DNA from: Flexivirga endophytica
GTDB lineage: Bacteria; Actinomycetota; Actinomycetes; Actinomycetales; Dermatophilaceae
Assembly (NCBI RefSeq): GCF_014640635.1
Contig: NZ_BMHI01000004.1
Location: forward strand, 496,001-560,000
Direction: 5' to 3'
DNA length: 64,000 nt
Positions 17,889-26,282 of the stretch are shown here, one piece after another. Position 1 is the first letter of the stretch. Each line of letters begins with the position of its first letter. Under the pieces are notes generated by a model. It saw nothing but the letters and a program-made list of their open reading frames with translations. It ran no database searches and was not told the DNA's origin. The position numbers were made by a program, and so were the translations under genes.

Positions 17889-19235
17889 TTACCGTACGGG
17901 GTTCGTCTTGAGCTCCTCTTCGCGCTCGTAATCGTCCAAAGCGCCTGCAGCACCGCCGAATTCGTCGCCGACCTCGCCTGCGATCCTGTCGGGCTCATCG
18001 GCACCCTCCACGTGATGCCCCTCCTCGTCCATGCCCTTGTCCGCGGCCACCAGGGTCTTGTGGGCCGTGCTGAGCAGGACTGCCGCCAGCACCGCGGTGC
18101 CGGCCGCGATGGCGAAGGGGACGTGCAGGTTGTAGTGCTCCACCAGCTTGCCCGCGGCGTATGGCGCCAGACCGCCGCCGATGAAGCGCACGAAGCCGTA
18201 TGCCGCGGACGCGACGGGCCGCTCCACCGGCGAGATCACCATGACGGCCTGGGTGGTGAGAGTGTTGTTGATACCGATGAAGATGCCGGCGGCGATGACC
18301 GCGCAGATCAGCACCGTGCGATCGGTCGGCCAGATGGCGATGATCGCCAGGTCGATCGCGAAGAGCGTCAGGGCGACATACAGCGTCTGGGCGGTGCCGA
18401 AGCGACGCTGCAACCACGGCGCGCCGAAGACGGCGAAGATCGCGACCAGGATGCCCCAGCCGAAGAAGACGAAGCCGAGCTGGATCGCGGACAGCTTCAT
18501 CGGGAACGGTGCATACCCGAGCATCGTGAAGAACGCCCAGTTGTAGAACAACGCCGCGACACCCATCGTCAGCAGTCCGCGGTGGGTGAGCGCCTTCAGC
18601 GGCGCGAGAACGGACGTGTGAACCGTCGGCTTCGGGGTGTCCGGCAGGAAGAAGACGGTCGCGATCAGAGCGATGAGCATCAGCACGGAGACGCCGTAGA
18701 ACGGACCGCGCCAGGACATCTCACCGAGCAGGCCGCCGAGGAGCGGCCCGCACGCGATGCCGATGCCGAGGGCGGTCTCGTAGAGGATGATCGCGCCCGC
18801 GAAACCGCCGGTCGCCGACGACACGATGACGGCCAGCGAGGTCGCGATGAACAGCGCGTTGCCCAGGCCCCAACCGGCGCGGAAGCCGACGATGCCGTCG
18901 ATCGAACCAGCCGATCCGGCCAGTGCGGCGAACACGACGATGAGCGCGAGTCCCGCGATCAGTGTCTTCTTCGCGCCGATACGGCTCGAGACGGCGTTGG
19001 TCACGAGCATGGCGACGGCAGTGACGACCAGGTAGCTGGTGAACAACAGCGTCACCTGGCTGGGCGTCGCGTCCAGTTGCTCGGAGATCGCCGGCAGGAT
19101 CGGGTCGACGAGGCCGATGCCCATGAACGAGACGACACACGCGAAAGCGACGGCGTAGACCGCCTTGGGCTGGTTGAACATGGAGGGCCGTTTCTCCCCG
19201 GCCACCGGGTGACTCACGCTGCACTCCTTCGACAT
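17889..19235 (-). CDS. MFS transporter (drug/H+ antiporter type)
   Basis: The 448-residue membrane protein has about 12 hydrophobic helices. Helix 1 and its exit read SFMGIGLVDPILPAISEQL, and the loop 2-3 motif reads SSRIGAKKTLIAGL, as in DHA1-type efflux carriers. Motif C-like glycine-rich ALGIGIACGPLLGGLLG lies in helix 5. An unusual acidic tail of about 50 residues follows the last helix. I chose the ATG at 19235 because it has GGAG seven bases upstream. A later ATG at 19181 has a poorly spaced site. An AT-rich dyad lies 23-45 bases before the start, which suggests repression by a local-type regulator, but no regulator gene is adjacent. Confidence 0.88.
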   Translation of the reverse strand: MSKECSVSHPVAGEKRPSMFNQPKAVYAVAFACVVSFMGIGLVDPILPAISEQLDATPSQVTLLFTSYLVVTAVAMLVTNAVSSRIGAKKTLIAGLALIVVFAALAGSAGSIDGIVGFRAGWGLGNALFIATSLAVIVSSATGGFAGAIILYETALGIGIACGPLLGGLLGEMSWRGPFYGVSVLMLIALIATVFFLPDTPKPTVHTSVLAPLKALTHRGLLTMGVAALFYNWAFFTMLGYAPFPMKLSAIQLGFVFFGWGILVAIFAVFGAPWLQRRFGTAQTLYVALTLFAIDLAIIAIWPTDRTVLICAVIAAGIFIGINNTLTTQAVMVISPVERPVASAAYGFVRFIGGGLAPYAAGKLVEHYNLHVPFAIAAGTAVLAAVLLSTAHKTLVAADKGMDEEGHHVEGADEPDRIAGEVGDEFGGAAGALDDYEREEELKTNPVR

Positions 19236-19257
19236 CGATGACTCCGAACCTGCAAAA

Positions 19258-19280
19258 CTATATACACCAGCTATATATAG
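19258..19280. promoter_or_regulatory. AT-rich dyad in the divergent MFS/phytase-like promoter region
   Basis: CTATATA (19258-19264) and TATATAG (19274-19280) form a perfect 7-bp dyad with a 9-bp spacer, and the right half also contains the palindrome CTATATATAG. This is exceptional AT content for the genome. The site lies upstream of both divergent genes and is nearer the MFS start. It may overlap a -10 element and serve as an operator for a TetR-, MarR- or PadR-like repressor encoded elsewhere. Confidence 0.5.
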
Positions 19281-19405
19281 ACCAAATCCAGTGCGCCAAA
19301 GTTCACCGGAACGTCGGCACGCGCACACCCGCTGGACATGGCCGACCGGTTGGCTTCCGACGGCCGCCGCACCCGTCGGCCGGCATCGAAGATCCAGGAG
19401 CACCC

Positions 19406-20782
19406 GTGGCCCGTCATCGCACTCTCATCGCAACAGCGATCGTCGCCGCGCTGGCGTGCTCGGTCGCATCCCCGGCGTTCGCGCACGGCGAGCATGGTCG
19501 TCACGACTCCGATCCGGCGTCGGCCGTGCAGCTCTACACCGAATCCATCGACCCACTCGGTATGGCGGGAGGCGTCTCCATCGACGGTGCGGCATACGGG
19601 TCGTCGTTCACCGCCAAGCCAGGCTCGCGTACCGCCTTCTACGGCGTCACCGACCGTGGTCCCAACGTCGACGGTCCCGACGACGTCAAGGTCGAGCCGC
19701 TTCCGGGTTTCACACCGGCCATCGGCGAGTTCCGCTTGCAACACGGTCGCGCGAAGCTGGTGAAGCGGATCCCATTGCGGGCCGCCGATGGCACGCCATA
19801 CAACGGGCAGACGAGCCTGGCCGGCAGCACCGGCGAGACGATCGTCGACCTCAACGGCACGAAGCTGTCGCCCAGTCCGTCCGGCTATGACCCGGAGGGT
19901 CTGGTGGCGATGCGGGACGGGACGTTCTGGGTCTCGGACGAGTACGGCCCGTTCATCACCCACTTCTCCCGCGACGGCCGTCAGCTCGAGCGGCTCTCCC
20001 CCTTCGACGGTTCGCTGCCGGTGGAGTTGTCCGAGCGACAGCCGAACAAGGGCATGGAGGGCCTGACCGTCACGCCCGACGGCCGCACCCTCGTTGGTGT
20101 CATGCAGGCCGCGCTGAACGCGCCGGACGGCCCGAAGTCCAAGAACGTCAACGCCGTTCGCATCGTCACGATCGATCTGCGCACTCGCCGGACCGCCGAA
20201 TACATCTACCTGCTGCACAGCGATGGCGAGCCGTCCACTGCGGTCAGCGAGATCTCGGCGTTGAACAACCATGAGTTCCTCATCGACGAGCGGGACGGCG
20301 ACCCCGAGCCCGGTGCCAACAAGAAGCTCTTCAAGATCGACGTGCGCGGCGCGACCGACGTCGGCAAGTTCTCGACACTCGAGGGCGCGACGTACGACGA
20401 CGCCAAGGGCGGGCTTCTCGTGGGCGGCAAGACGATCGAAGCCACCGTCGGCAAACATGGCACCGGCGCAGCAACGAATGACCTTGCCGCCGTGGGCATC
20501 CGGACGGTCAAGAGCTCACTCTTCCTCGACCTCGGAGGCCTGGTCACCGCCATCGACCCGAAGGGTGGCTTCTACGGGCACGACAAGGTCGAGGGAGTCG
20601 CCGTCGTCGACGGAGGCAAGCGCCTGGTCATCTCCAACGACAGCGACTTCGGCATCGACGCACTCGCGAACGACGCCGCGCCATACCGACTGCACGTGAA
20701 GACGCAGCCGAACGGCGAGCAGGACACCGGCGAGCTGCTTGCCGTCGAGATGTCGAAGGTGCCCGCCGAGTTCAAGGGTTGA
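19406..20782 (+). CDS. Secreted esterase-like activity of phytase family protein
   Basis: The 458-residue protein starts with a signal peptide (RTLIATAIVAALACSVASPAFA, cut after AFA), so it is exported. The mature part matches the esterase-like phytase domain, a beta-propeller: SIDPLGMAGGVSIDGAAYG, FYGVTDRGPNVDGP, SYDPEGLV-like and WVSDEYGPFITHFSRDGR. Family members are thought to hydrolyse phosphate esters, but biochemical support is thin. A longer frame begins at 19238. I prefer the GTG at 19406, which has GGAG five bases upstream and begins the signal peptide. It is divergent from the MFS gene. Confidence 0.85.
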   Translation: MARHRTLIATAIVAALACSVASPAFAHGEHGRHDSDPASAVQLYTESIDPLGMAGGVSIDGAAYGSSFTAKPGSRTAFYGVTDRGPNVDGPDDVKVEPLPGFTPAIGEFRLQHGRAKLVKRIPLRAADGTPYNGQTSLAGSTGETIVDLNGTKLSPSPSGYDPEGLVAMRDGTFWVSDEYGPFITHFSRDGRQLERLSPFDGSLPVELSERQPNKGMEGLTVTPDGRTLVGVMQAALNAPDGPKSKNVNAVRIVTIDLRTRRTAEYIYLLHSDGEPSTAVSEISALNNHEFLIDERDGDPEPGANKKLFKIDVRGATDVGKFSTLEGATYDDAKGGLLVGGKTIEATVGKHGTGAATNDLAAVGIRTVKSSLFLDLGGLVTAIDPKGGFYGHDKVEGVAVVDGGKRLVISNDSDFGIDALANDAAPYRLHVKTQPNGEQDTGELLAVEMSKVPAEFKG

Positions 20783-20943
20783 GAAGTCGGCCGCCAAGTA
20801 AGCGAGCTCGTGTCATACCTATGGTCGAGCGTCGCGCTGAGAAGTCAGTGAGGAACGACCCGGGTGTCTCGAAGGGTGGGGCGAGCCGTTAGGCGAGCCC
20901 GTATCCACACCCCGCACCGGCTGAATTGTGTTGGGGGCTGGTG

Positions 20944-22268
20944 TTATTCGCCGGGTGTGGTGGTGTAGTCGCGGCCGGTGGGGCTGGTCCAGGTGCATGC
21001 ACCGTCGGGGGTCATGGTGACGGTCCAGCCGTGGGCTTGTTTGGTGCGGTGGTGGTGGCGGCACAGGCATTGCAGGTTGGTTGCGGCGGTCGGGCCGTGC
21101 GGCCAGGGGGTGACGTGGTCCAGGTCGCAGCGGTGGGCGGGGGTGGTGCAGCCGGGGAACCGGCAGTGCCGGTCGCGGGTTTGGACGTAGTGCTGTAGGC
21201 GGGTGCTGGGCCGGTAGCGGGTTTCGCAGGTTTCCAGGGTGACGCCGGTGTCGGCGTCGATCAGGGCACGGGTGATGGTCATCCCGAACGAGCGGGTCAT
21301 GGTTTCGATGACGTCGGCGGGGATGGTGCCGATGCCGGGCACGGTGGCATCACCCAACCGGGCTACAGGGGCGCGGGGTTCTGATGGTGGTGGTGCGCCA
21401 CGGGTGGTCGTCGCGGATGGTGGCGCTCCTCGCAGTTGGTGGGCGTGCAGGTCGGCGTGCAGGTCGAGGTCGGTGGGTGCGTATTCGTCGTCGAGTTCCC
21501 AGTCGGCGAAATCCGCGTCACATGGTGGGTATTGGTGTTTGAGGAGTTCGTTGAACTCCCGGTCGATCTCGTCCTGACTGCGCACTCTGACACCGCACGG
21601 TCGCCCTGTTGCCGGTGTGGGTGTGGTGGGGCGGCCGTGGGGGAAGACGGTGGTCCCGGTGACGGGGTGCGCGAACGCGTCGGGCCAAAGGCATGGTCGG
21701 GGTCACCCAGCAACGCGGTTTCGACCTGCCGGGCCAGGTCCAGGGTTGCGGGGGTGCCGTCCTGGGTGGTCTCGCGGGCGACCCGGCCGAGTGCGCGGTG
21801 AATGCTGGTGAGTTTGGCCGGCTCCAACTCCCCGGTGCCGACATGGCCGAACAGGCGTGGGGTGCGGATGATCGCATCAGTGGCCTCGCTCACGCGGGAC
21901 TCGGCCTGCCCGGTGGTCCACCCGAGCCGGGGTCCGAGCTCGGAGCCGATGAACGGGGCACGGAACGCCCCGACGGGGTGCCGGACCTGCGGGTCCCGGA
22001 ATCCTCGCGGGTCCCGAGAGTCGGGGGTGAAAGTGTCTTCGATCGCGCCGGCTTGGGCCAGTCGGGCGGACTGCAACGCCCACACCGTGTTCAGCACCTG
22101 TTGGGTGGCCACCACCTGATCCAGCAGGTCGTCCTTCGACAAGGCCGCGGCGTCGACCCGAGAGTCCTGGAACGCTGCGACCAGCAGGTCGAACGCGGCG
22201 GTGATCTTGCCCGCAGCACCGCCGGTCGCACCCTGTCCGGGTGTGGGTGCGACCGGCGGTTGTTCCAT
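20944..22268 (-). pseudogene. Frameshifted DUF222 / HNH endonuclease gene (13E12 repeat family)
   Basis: Two overlapping frames together make one DUF222-HNH protein. The first runs from the ATG at 22268 (MEQPPVAPTPG) through the DUF222 domain to about GDPDHAFGP. The second continues from FAHPVTGTTVFPHG to the C-terminus with the HNH motif CRFPGCTTPAHRCDLDH and CLCRHHHRTKQ. The switch is at about 21680-21683, where one base appears to be missing. Restoring it would give about 441 residues, a normal family length. These genes are numerous in actinobacteria and often decayed. A sequencing error cannot be excluded. If expressed as it stands, only the N-terminal part would be made, with a Pro/Thr-rich nonsense tail. 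Confidence 0.85.
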
Positions 22269-22402
22269 GTCACCATGATACGCGTGTTCGAATACTGGTT
22301 CAAGCGTTTGAACCACGAATTCCTAGTGGCAACAGCAGTACTCGTTCAATCGACTGTGGGGCGGTGTGCCATCCATCCAGACCTCGCGGACAGTACGTCC
22401 GA

Positions 22403-22446
22403 GGTCTCGATACACCTCCCCCGCTGCGCTCCTCCGACACTCGACC
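22403..22446. repeat. GTCTCGATAC-type dispersed repeat, copy A
   Basis: The unit begins GGTCTCGATAC, has a central CGCTGCGCTCCTCC, and ends ACTCGACC. The same layout (GGTCTCGATACG, a GC-rich imperfect dyad, then CTACTCGACC) is a familiar short intergenic repeat in Micrococcales genomes. A second copy lies 34 bases downstream. Confidence 0.65.
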
Positions 22447-22479
22447 CGCCAAGGCATAATCGATTCCGGCAGCGTCGGC

Positions 22480-22520
22480 GGTCTCGATACGGGCTCCGCC
22501 GGCGCTCCGACCTACTCAAC
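22480..22520. repeat. GTCTCGATAC-type dispersed repeat, copy B
   Basis: This is the second copy in the same orientation, reading GGTCTCGATACGGGCTCCGC and ending CTACTCAAC. The centre GCTCCGCCGGCGCTCC is an imperfect dyad. It sits between the decayed HNH gene and the quinone oxidoreductase gene. Confidence 0.65.
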
Positions 22521-22586
22521 GCACCAGAGGCCCGACCTGCCAGAAGGCACGACCCACCGTCGCGCCGCGCCCCTCTCGCGGGCGAC

Positions 22587-23564
22587 TTATGGGATGAGCA
22601 GCAGCTTCCCGGTCGTCTGACGACCCTCGAGCGCTTCGTACGCCGCCGCGGCCTCGTCCAGCGAGTAGCGCGCGCCGACCTGCAGTCTCAAGCGCCCGGC
22701 GGCGAGTTGGCCGAGGATGTCTTCCGAGCGCCAGAGCAACTCCTCCCGGTCCAGCAGGTAGGACGCGAGGGTCGGCCGGGTCACGAAGAGCGAGCCGAGC
22801 TTGTTGAGGACCTGCAGGTCCAGCGGGTCGACTTGTCCGCTCGCGCCACCGAAGAGCACACCGAGGCCTCTCGGCCGCAACGACTTCAGGGAGGCGTCGA
22901 AGGTGGCCCTGCCGACTCCGTCATAGGCGACGTCGACGCCTCGACCGGCAACGCGCCGCACCTCCTCTGCCAGCGCATCGCCGGAGAGCTCCCGATAGTT
23001 GATCGTGTGTTGTGCGCCGAGATCCCTTGCGATCTGGAGCTTCTCGTCACTGCCGGCGGTTGCGACGACGGTCGCGCCCGTACCGGTGATCAGCTGCACG
23101 AGGAGCTGCCCCACTCCCCCGGCCGCAGCATGCACCAGCGCGATCTGACCGCTCTCGATCCGCCAGGTCGAGTTGACGAGGTAGTGCGCCGTCATACCCT
23201 GCAGCATCGCGGCGGCAGCCACGTCGAGCGCAAGACCGTCGGGCACCGGCACGGCCTGTGCGGCAGGCACGTTGGCCAGCTCGGCCGCGCTGCTCGGAGG
23301 TCCGGCCCACGACACGGAGTCACCGACGGAAAAGTCATCGACGTCGGGCCCGACGGCTTCGATCACACCGGCGCCCTCTTCGCCGGCAACGAACGGCGTC
23401 GGCAGCGGGTAGACGCCCTGCCGTTTGTAGACGTCGATGAAGTTGACGCCGACCGCGGCGACGCGGACCTGCACCTCGCCCGACCCCGGCGGCTGCACCT
23501 CGACGTCCTGCACCTCGAGGACGGATCGGTCACCGGGCTTCGTCACCACCAGAGCACGTGTCAT
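22587..23564 (-). CDS. Zinc-independent quinone oxidoreductase (MDR superfamily)
   Basis: The 325-residue protein reduces quinones or enones with NADPH. The N-terminal GroES-like domain shows VGVNFIDVYKRQGVYP, the hallmark of the Qor group, and PFVAGEEGAGVIEAVG. The nucleotide site is LVHAAAGGVGQLLVQL. The structural and catalytic zinc ligands of alcohol dehydrogenases are absent, as expected. An upstream extension of the frame (to 23681) overlaps the DUF3626 gene. The ATG at 23564 gives the standard MTRALVVTKPG. It starts ten bases after the DUF3626 stop. Confidence 0.92.
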   Translation of the reverse strand: MTRALVVTKPGDRSVLEVQDVEVQPPGSGEVQVRVAAVGVNFIDVYKRQGVYPLPTPFVAGEEGAGVIEAVGPDVDDFSVGDSVSWAGPPSSAAELANVPAAQAVPVPDGLALDVAAAAMLQGMTAHYLVNSTWRIESGQIALVHAAAGGVGQLLVQLITGTGATVVATAGSDEKLQIARDLGAQHTINYRELSGDALAEEVRRVAGRGVDVAYDGVGRATFDASLKSLRPRGLGVLFGGASGQVDPLDLQVLNKLGSLFVTRPTLASYLLDREELLWRSEDILGQLAAGRLRLQVGARYSLDEAAAAYEALEGRQTTGKLLLIP

Positions 23565-23574
23565 ACGAACAACT

Positions 23575-24444
23575 CTAGTCAGCCGGCCGGTTCGCACGGC
23601 CTTCCGCGGTGCCGAATCGAGCGACGTAGTGCCAGACCTGTTTGATGGCCTGCGGGTGGTGCCGGTCGGTGCGAGCGGCATCGCCCACCAGCCTCGGCGT
23701 CAGCCGTCCGTCCACCGCCAATTCACCTGCCAGCGAGACGATTTCAGCTCCCCGGAACCCGGGGTGAGCACGGATGTCGTCGATCGAGGCTACGAAACCC
23801 CCGTGCCACTCGACCGGACAGGCGAGACCACGGGCTGCCTCTTCGACCACAGTCCCCCGATAGCTCGGATCGAGGACCAGAGCCTCCACGTCCGTGGCCA
23901 GGTCGAGGTGTCCGTGCACGTGCGCCTCCACGTAGTCGTCCATCAGGTCACGACTGTCCGCATCGGCGAGACCGGTCAACGAACACGCTGCAGCGACACC
24001 GAAGTCGGTCGGGTCGGCGAAACTGTCGGGGTAGCAGAACGTGGTGCGTTCCAGCGTGTGCGCCGCGAGCCGAATGTATGACGAGCCGAACCTCGGCGAT
24101 GCGCCTGTGCCACGCAACCGGTGATCGAGCGCGCCGTACTTCGGGCGCAGATCCGGGTCGGCGGCGTCATACGCACCATCGAAAAGTGAGCTCTCCCAAC
24201 GGAACCGGTCACCGCCGAGGTATGCCGTCAGGCCGCCGTTGCTGGTGCCTGTGACGAACTGCGAGGCGTAGACCCCTTCCCGAACCAGGCGCTCGATCAC
24301 CAACTCACCGCTGTCCGGCGACGCCCACCGGTCCGGGTGGAAACTGCACGTGACCCGCAATCGCGGATCCAGCGGAGCGCCCATCGCACGTCCGGCCACG
24401 GCCGCGACCGCCGCGGTCACTGGATCCTGCTGTGACTCAGGCAT
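23575..24444 (-). CDS. DUF3626 domain-containing protein
   Basis: The 289-residue protein of unknown function has the conserved segments LRVTCSFHPDR, YASQFVTGTSNGGLTAYLGG and RWESSLFDGAYD, with PRFGSSYIRLAAH, that define DUF3626. Conserved His, Asp and Glu residues (FHPDR, EWHGGF, EAHVHGHLDL) could form a metal or catalytic site. No signal peptide or membrane segment is seen. It is probably co-transcribed with the downstream quinone oxidoreductase gene. Confidence 0.75.
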   Translation of the reverse strand: MPESQQDPVTAAVAAVAGRAMGAPLDPRLRVTCSFHPDRWASPDSGELVIERLVREGVYASQFVTGTSNGGLTAYLGGDRFRWESSLFDGAYDAADPDLRPKYGALDHRLRGTGASPRFGSSYIRLAAHTLERTTFCYPDSFADPTDFGVAAACSLTGLADADSRDLMDDYVEAHVHGHLDLATDVEALVLDPSYRGTVVEEAARGLACPVEWHGGFVASIDDIRAHPGFRGAEIVSLAGELAVDGRLTPRLVGDAARTDRHHPQAIKQVWHYVARFGTAEGRANRPAD

Positions 24445-24486
24445 GCTGACGGCCCGGACAGACCCGTTCGAACGGGTGGGTCCTGG

Positions 24487-25110
24487 TCACGCCTCGAACG
24501 GCGTTGGGTCACCGGCTCCGATGCGAGTCACCTCGGCGTACCCGTCCGAGATGTCGACGACGGTCGTCGGCTCGATGCCGCACTCGCCGGAGTCGATCAC
24601 CGCGTCGACCTGGTGGTTGAGCGCTTCCTTGACCTGCCAACCGTCGGTGAGCGGCTCCTCCTCGTCCGGCAGGAGCAGCGTGCTGGTCATGATCGGCTCA
24701 CCGAGCTCGGCAACCAGCGCACGAGCGACGGGATGATCACTGATGCGGACGCCGACGGTCTTCTTTTTAGGTTGCTGCAAGCGGTGCGGCACGTCGGAAG
24801 TGGCCGGAAGGATGAAGGTGTAGGGACCCGGAGTGGCCGACTTGATCGCGCGGAAGACGCGGTTGTCGATGTGCACGAGTTGCCCGAGTTGGGCGAAGTC
24901 ACGGCACATCAGGGTGAAGTTGTGCTTGTCGTTCAGTTGCCGGATGCGGACGATCCGATCGCGGCCCTCGCGGTTGCCCAGCGTGCAGCCGAGCGCGAAG
25001 CAAGAGTCGGTCGGATAGGCGATCAGCCCACCGTCGCGCAGGATCTGCACGGCCTGCGCGATGCTGCGCGGCTGGGGGTCCTCAGGATGCACGTCGAAGT
25101 AGCGAGCCAT
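24487..25110 (-). CDS. yciO: YciO-type member of the YrdC/Sua5 family
   Basis: The 207-residue protein matches E. coli YciO closely along its length: RYFDVHPEDPQPRSIAQAV, LIAYPTDSCFALGC, RIRQLNDKHNFTLMCRD, PGPYTFILPAT and KKKTVGVRISDHPVA. The wider family makes threonylcarbamoyl-AMP for tRNA t6A, but YciO itself has weak or uncertain activity, and the essential TsaC is usually a separate gene. The ATG at 25110 gives the family-typical start, and an upstream extension to 25161 is rejected. Confidence 0.92.
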   Translation of the reverse strand: MARYFDVHPEDPQPRSIAQAVQILRDGGLIAYPTDSCFALGCTLGNREGRDRIVRIRQLNDKHNFTLMCRDFAQLGQLVHIDNRVFRAIKSATPGPYTFILPATSDVPHRLQQPKKKTVGVRISDHPVARALVAELGEPIMTSTLLLPDEEEPLTDGWQVKEALNHQVDAVIDSGECGIEPTTVVDISDGYAEVTRIGAGDPTPFEA

Positions 25111-25148
25111 GCGCCCACCGTACGACGTGTCCCACGGGCCATGCAGTC

Positions 25149-25688
25149 CTATGCGCCCCACTTGTCGGCGAGCGCCCGAACGACCTTCAGGTCACGGCTC
25201 GTCGCCACCGCGCCGCCGCGCTCCAGCACGGCGTTCGAGACCTTGGCCTCGTGCGTGGGTTTGCCGAGCCACCAATGGATTTCGCTGCCAGCCGGGTGCA
25301 GGCGTTCGCCAGGCACATCCCACCCGGCAAGCACGGCCGCCCGATCCTCCGGCAGCGGCTCCCGGAAGAACGTGACGTAGCGCCGCAGCGTGGCGCCGCG
25401 GAGCGGATCCGGGAGGCCCGCGGCATACGCGGCGACCTGCCGTAGCTGGGCGGGGCTGCGCACCACACACGGTATGGCGAAGCCGAACTCGGCTTCCAGC
25501 AACGCTTCCAGGGCCGTGCCGACCTTGGACGCACTGCGCATCGAACTGCCGACGAGCACGTTGCCGCTCTGGATATGCGTCTGCACATCCGCGAAACCAG
25601 CAACCGTCAGCACCTCCCGCAGGCGCTGCATCTTGACCCACCTACCGCCGACATTGACCGCGCGCAGCAGGACGACATGCCGTGGCAT
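25149..25688 (-). CDS. DUF1697 domain-containing protein
   Basis: The 179-residue protein begins MPRHVVLLRAVNVGGRWVKM and continues TVAGFADVQTHIQSGNVLV, the two signature stretches of DUF1697. The C-terminal half has VTFFREPLPEDR and WWLGKPTHEAKVSNAVLE. The function is unknown. The structure of family members suggests a ferredoxin-like fold. The ATG at 25688 is selected because the preceding codons of the open frame overlap the OsmC gene. Confidence 0.88.
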   Translation of the reverse strand: MPRHVVLLRAVNVGGRWVKMQRLREVLTVAGFADVQTHIQSGNVLVGSSMRSASKVGTALEALLEAEFGFAIPCVVRSPAQLRQVAAYAAGLPDPLRGATLRRYVTFFREPLPEDRAAVLAGWDVPGERLHPAGSEIHWWLGKPTHEAKVSNAVLERGGAVATSRDLKVVRALADKWGA

Positions 25689-25690
25689 CG

Positions 25691-26125
25691 TCAGTCGGCT
25701 TCGTGCGAAGTGACCTCGGTCGGCAGCATCACCGTGCGGCTGACCGTGCACAGGCGTTCGTGGGACTTGCGGATCGCCTCGGGAAGCACCTTGCGCGCCG
25801 CGTCACCCTCCTCGCCCTCCGGGAAGGTCACCCGGAAGGTCACGTCGATCGGGCCCATGTGGTTGCCCTGCTCGTCACGCAACTTGTCACCCTCCGCGGT
25901 GACCTCGAACCCCGTGGGCTCGCTGCGACGGGTCGTGAAGATGTCCACGTCGATCCCGGTGCAACCGGCGATTGCGGTGAGCATCAACTCGACAGGCGTG
26001 AACTGATCGTCGCCGCCGCTGCCGAAGTCCATGGTCCCGCCACGCGCGTTGGTGGCGCGGAACTTGCCGGGGGCGGTCCGGGAGATCGTGATCGAGCGAT
26101 GGGCGTCCGAAGGCTGAGTCGTCAT
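25691..26125 (-). CDS. OsmC family protein
   Basis: The 144-residue protein belongs to the OsmC/Ohr family of thiol-dependent peroxidases. The first cysteine is in TAIAGCTGIDVD and the second in SHERLCTVSRTV, giving the two-cysteine pair expected of the fold. It would reduce organic hydroperoxides or another electrophile. The ATG at 26125 gives MTTQPSDAHRS. The frame extends upstream to 26410 only as antisense of the histidine phosphatase gene. It is two bases from the DUF1697 gene. Confidence 0.9.
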   Translation of the reverse strand: MTTQPSDAHRSITISRTAPGKFRATNARGGTMDFGSGGDDQFTPVELMLTAIAGCTGIDVDIFTTRRSEPTGFEVTAEGDKLRDEQGNHMGPIDVTFRVTFPEGEEGDAARKVLPEAIRKSHERLCTVSRTVMLPTEVTSHEAD

Positions 26126-26209
26126 GCTCCAATCCTGCCAGTACGGTGTGATCCGTGAGCGAGCGAAGCGAGCGTTCCAACAGACTCCGGGCGAAACGCG
26201 CAACCCTCC

Positions 26210-26261
26210 GGGGTCCCCGCGAAGAATCGGAGCGACGAAGGGGCGGAGAACTTCGTGGGGT
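26210..26261. repeat. 52-bp repeat, intergenic copy
   Basis: The element runs from GGGGTCCCCGCGAA to GAGAACTTCGTGGGGT and matches the reverse complement of 59921-59972 at 46 of 52 positions by eye. It lies between the OsmC gene and the histidine phosphatase gene and ends 21 bases before the latter's TTG start. The ends GGGGTCCCC and ACTTCGTGGGGT are the best conserved parts. Confidence 0.75.
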
Positions 26262-26282
26262 GGGGCGAAGGAGGGGTGCGAG

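Larger units (their letters stand above)
22269..22586. other. 318-bp intergenic stretch with dispersed repeats
   Basis: No gene is visible. The stretch holds the promoter side of the frameshifted HNH gene, with an AT-richer segment near 22290-22350 (GTTCGAATACTGGTTCAAGC, which has imperfect dyad character), and two copies of a GTCTCGATAC-type repeat described separately. Confidence 0.6.

Noticed and set aside
18012-19241. 409-codon plus-strand frame over the MFS gene
   Set aside because: It is antisense to the MFS gene and rich in Asp, Arg, Glu and His with no motif, whereas the minus-strand frame has clear membrane helices.
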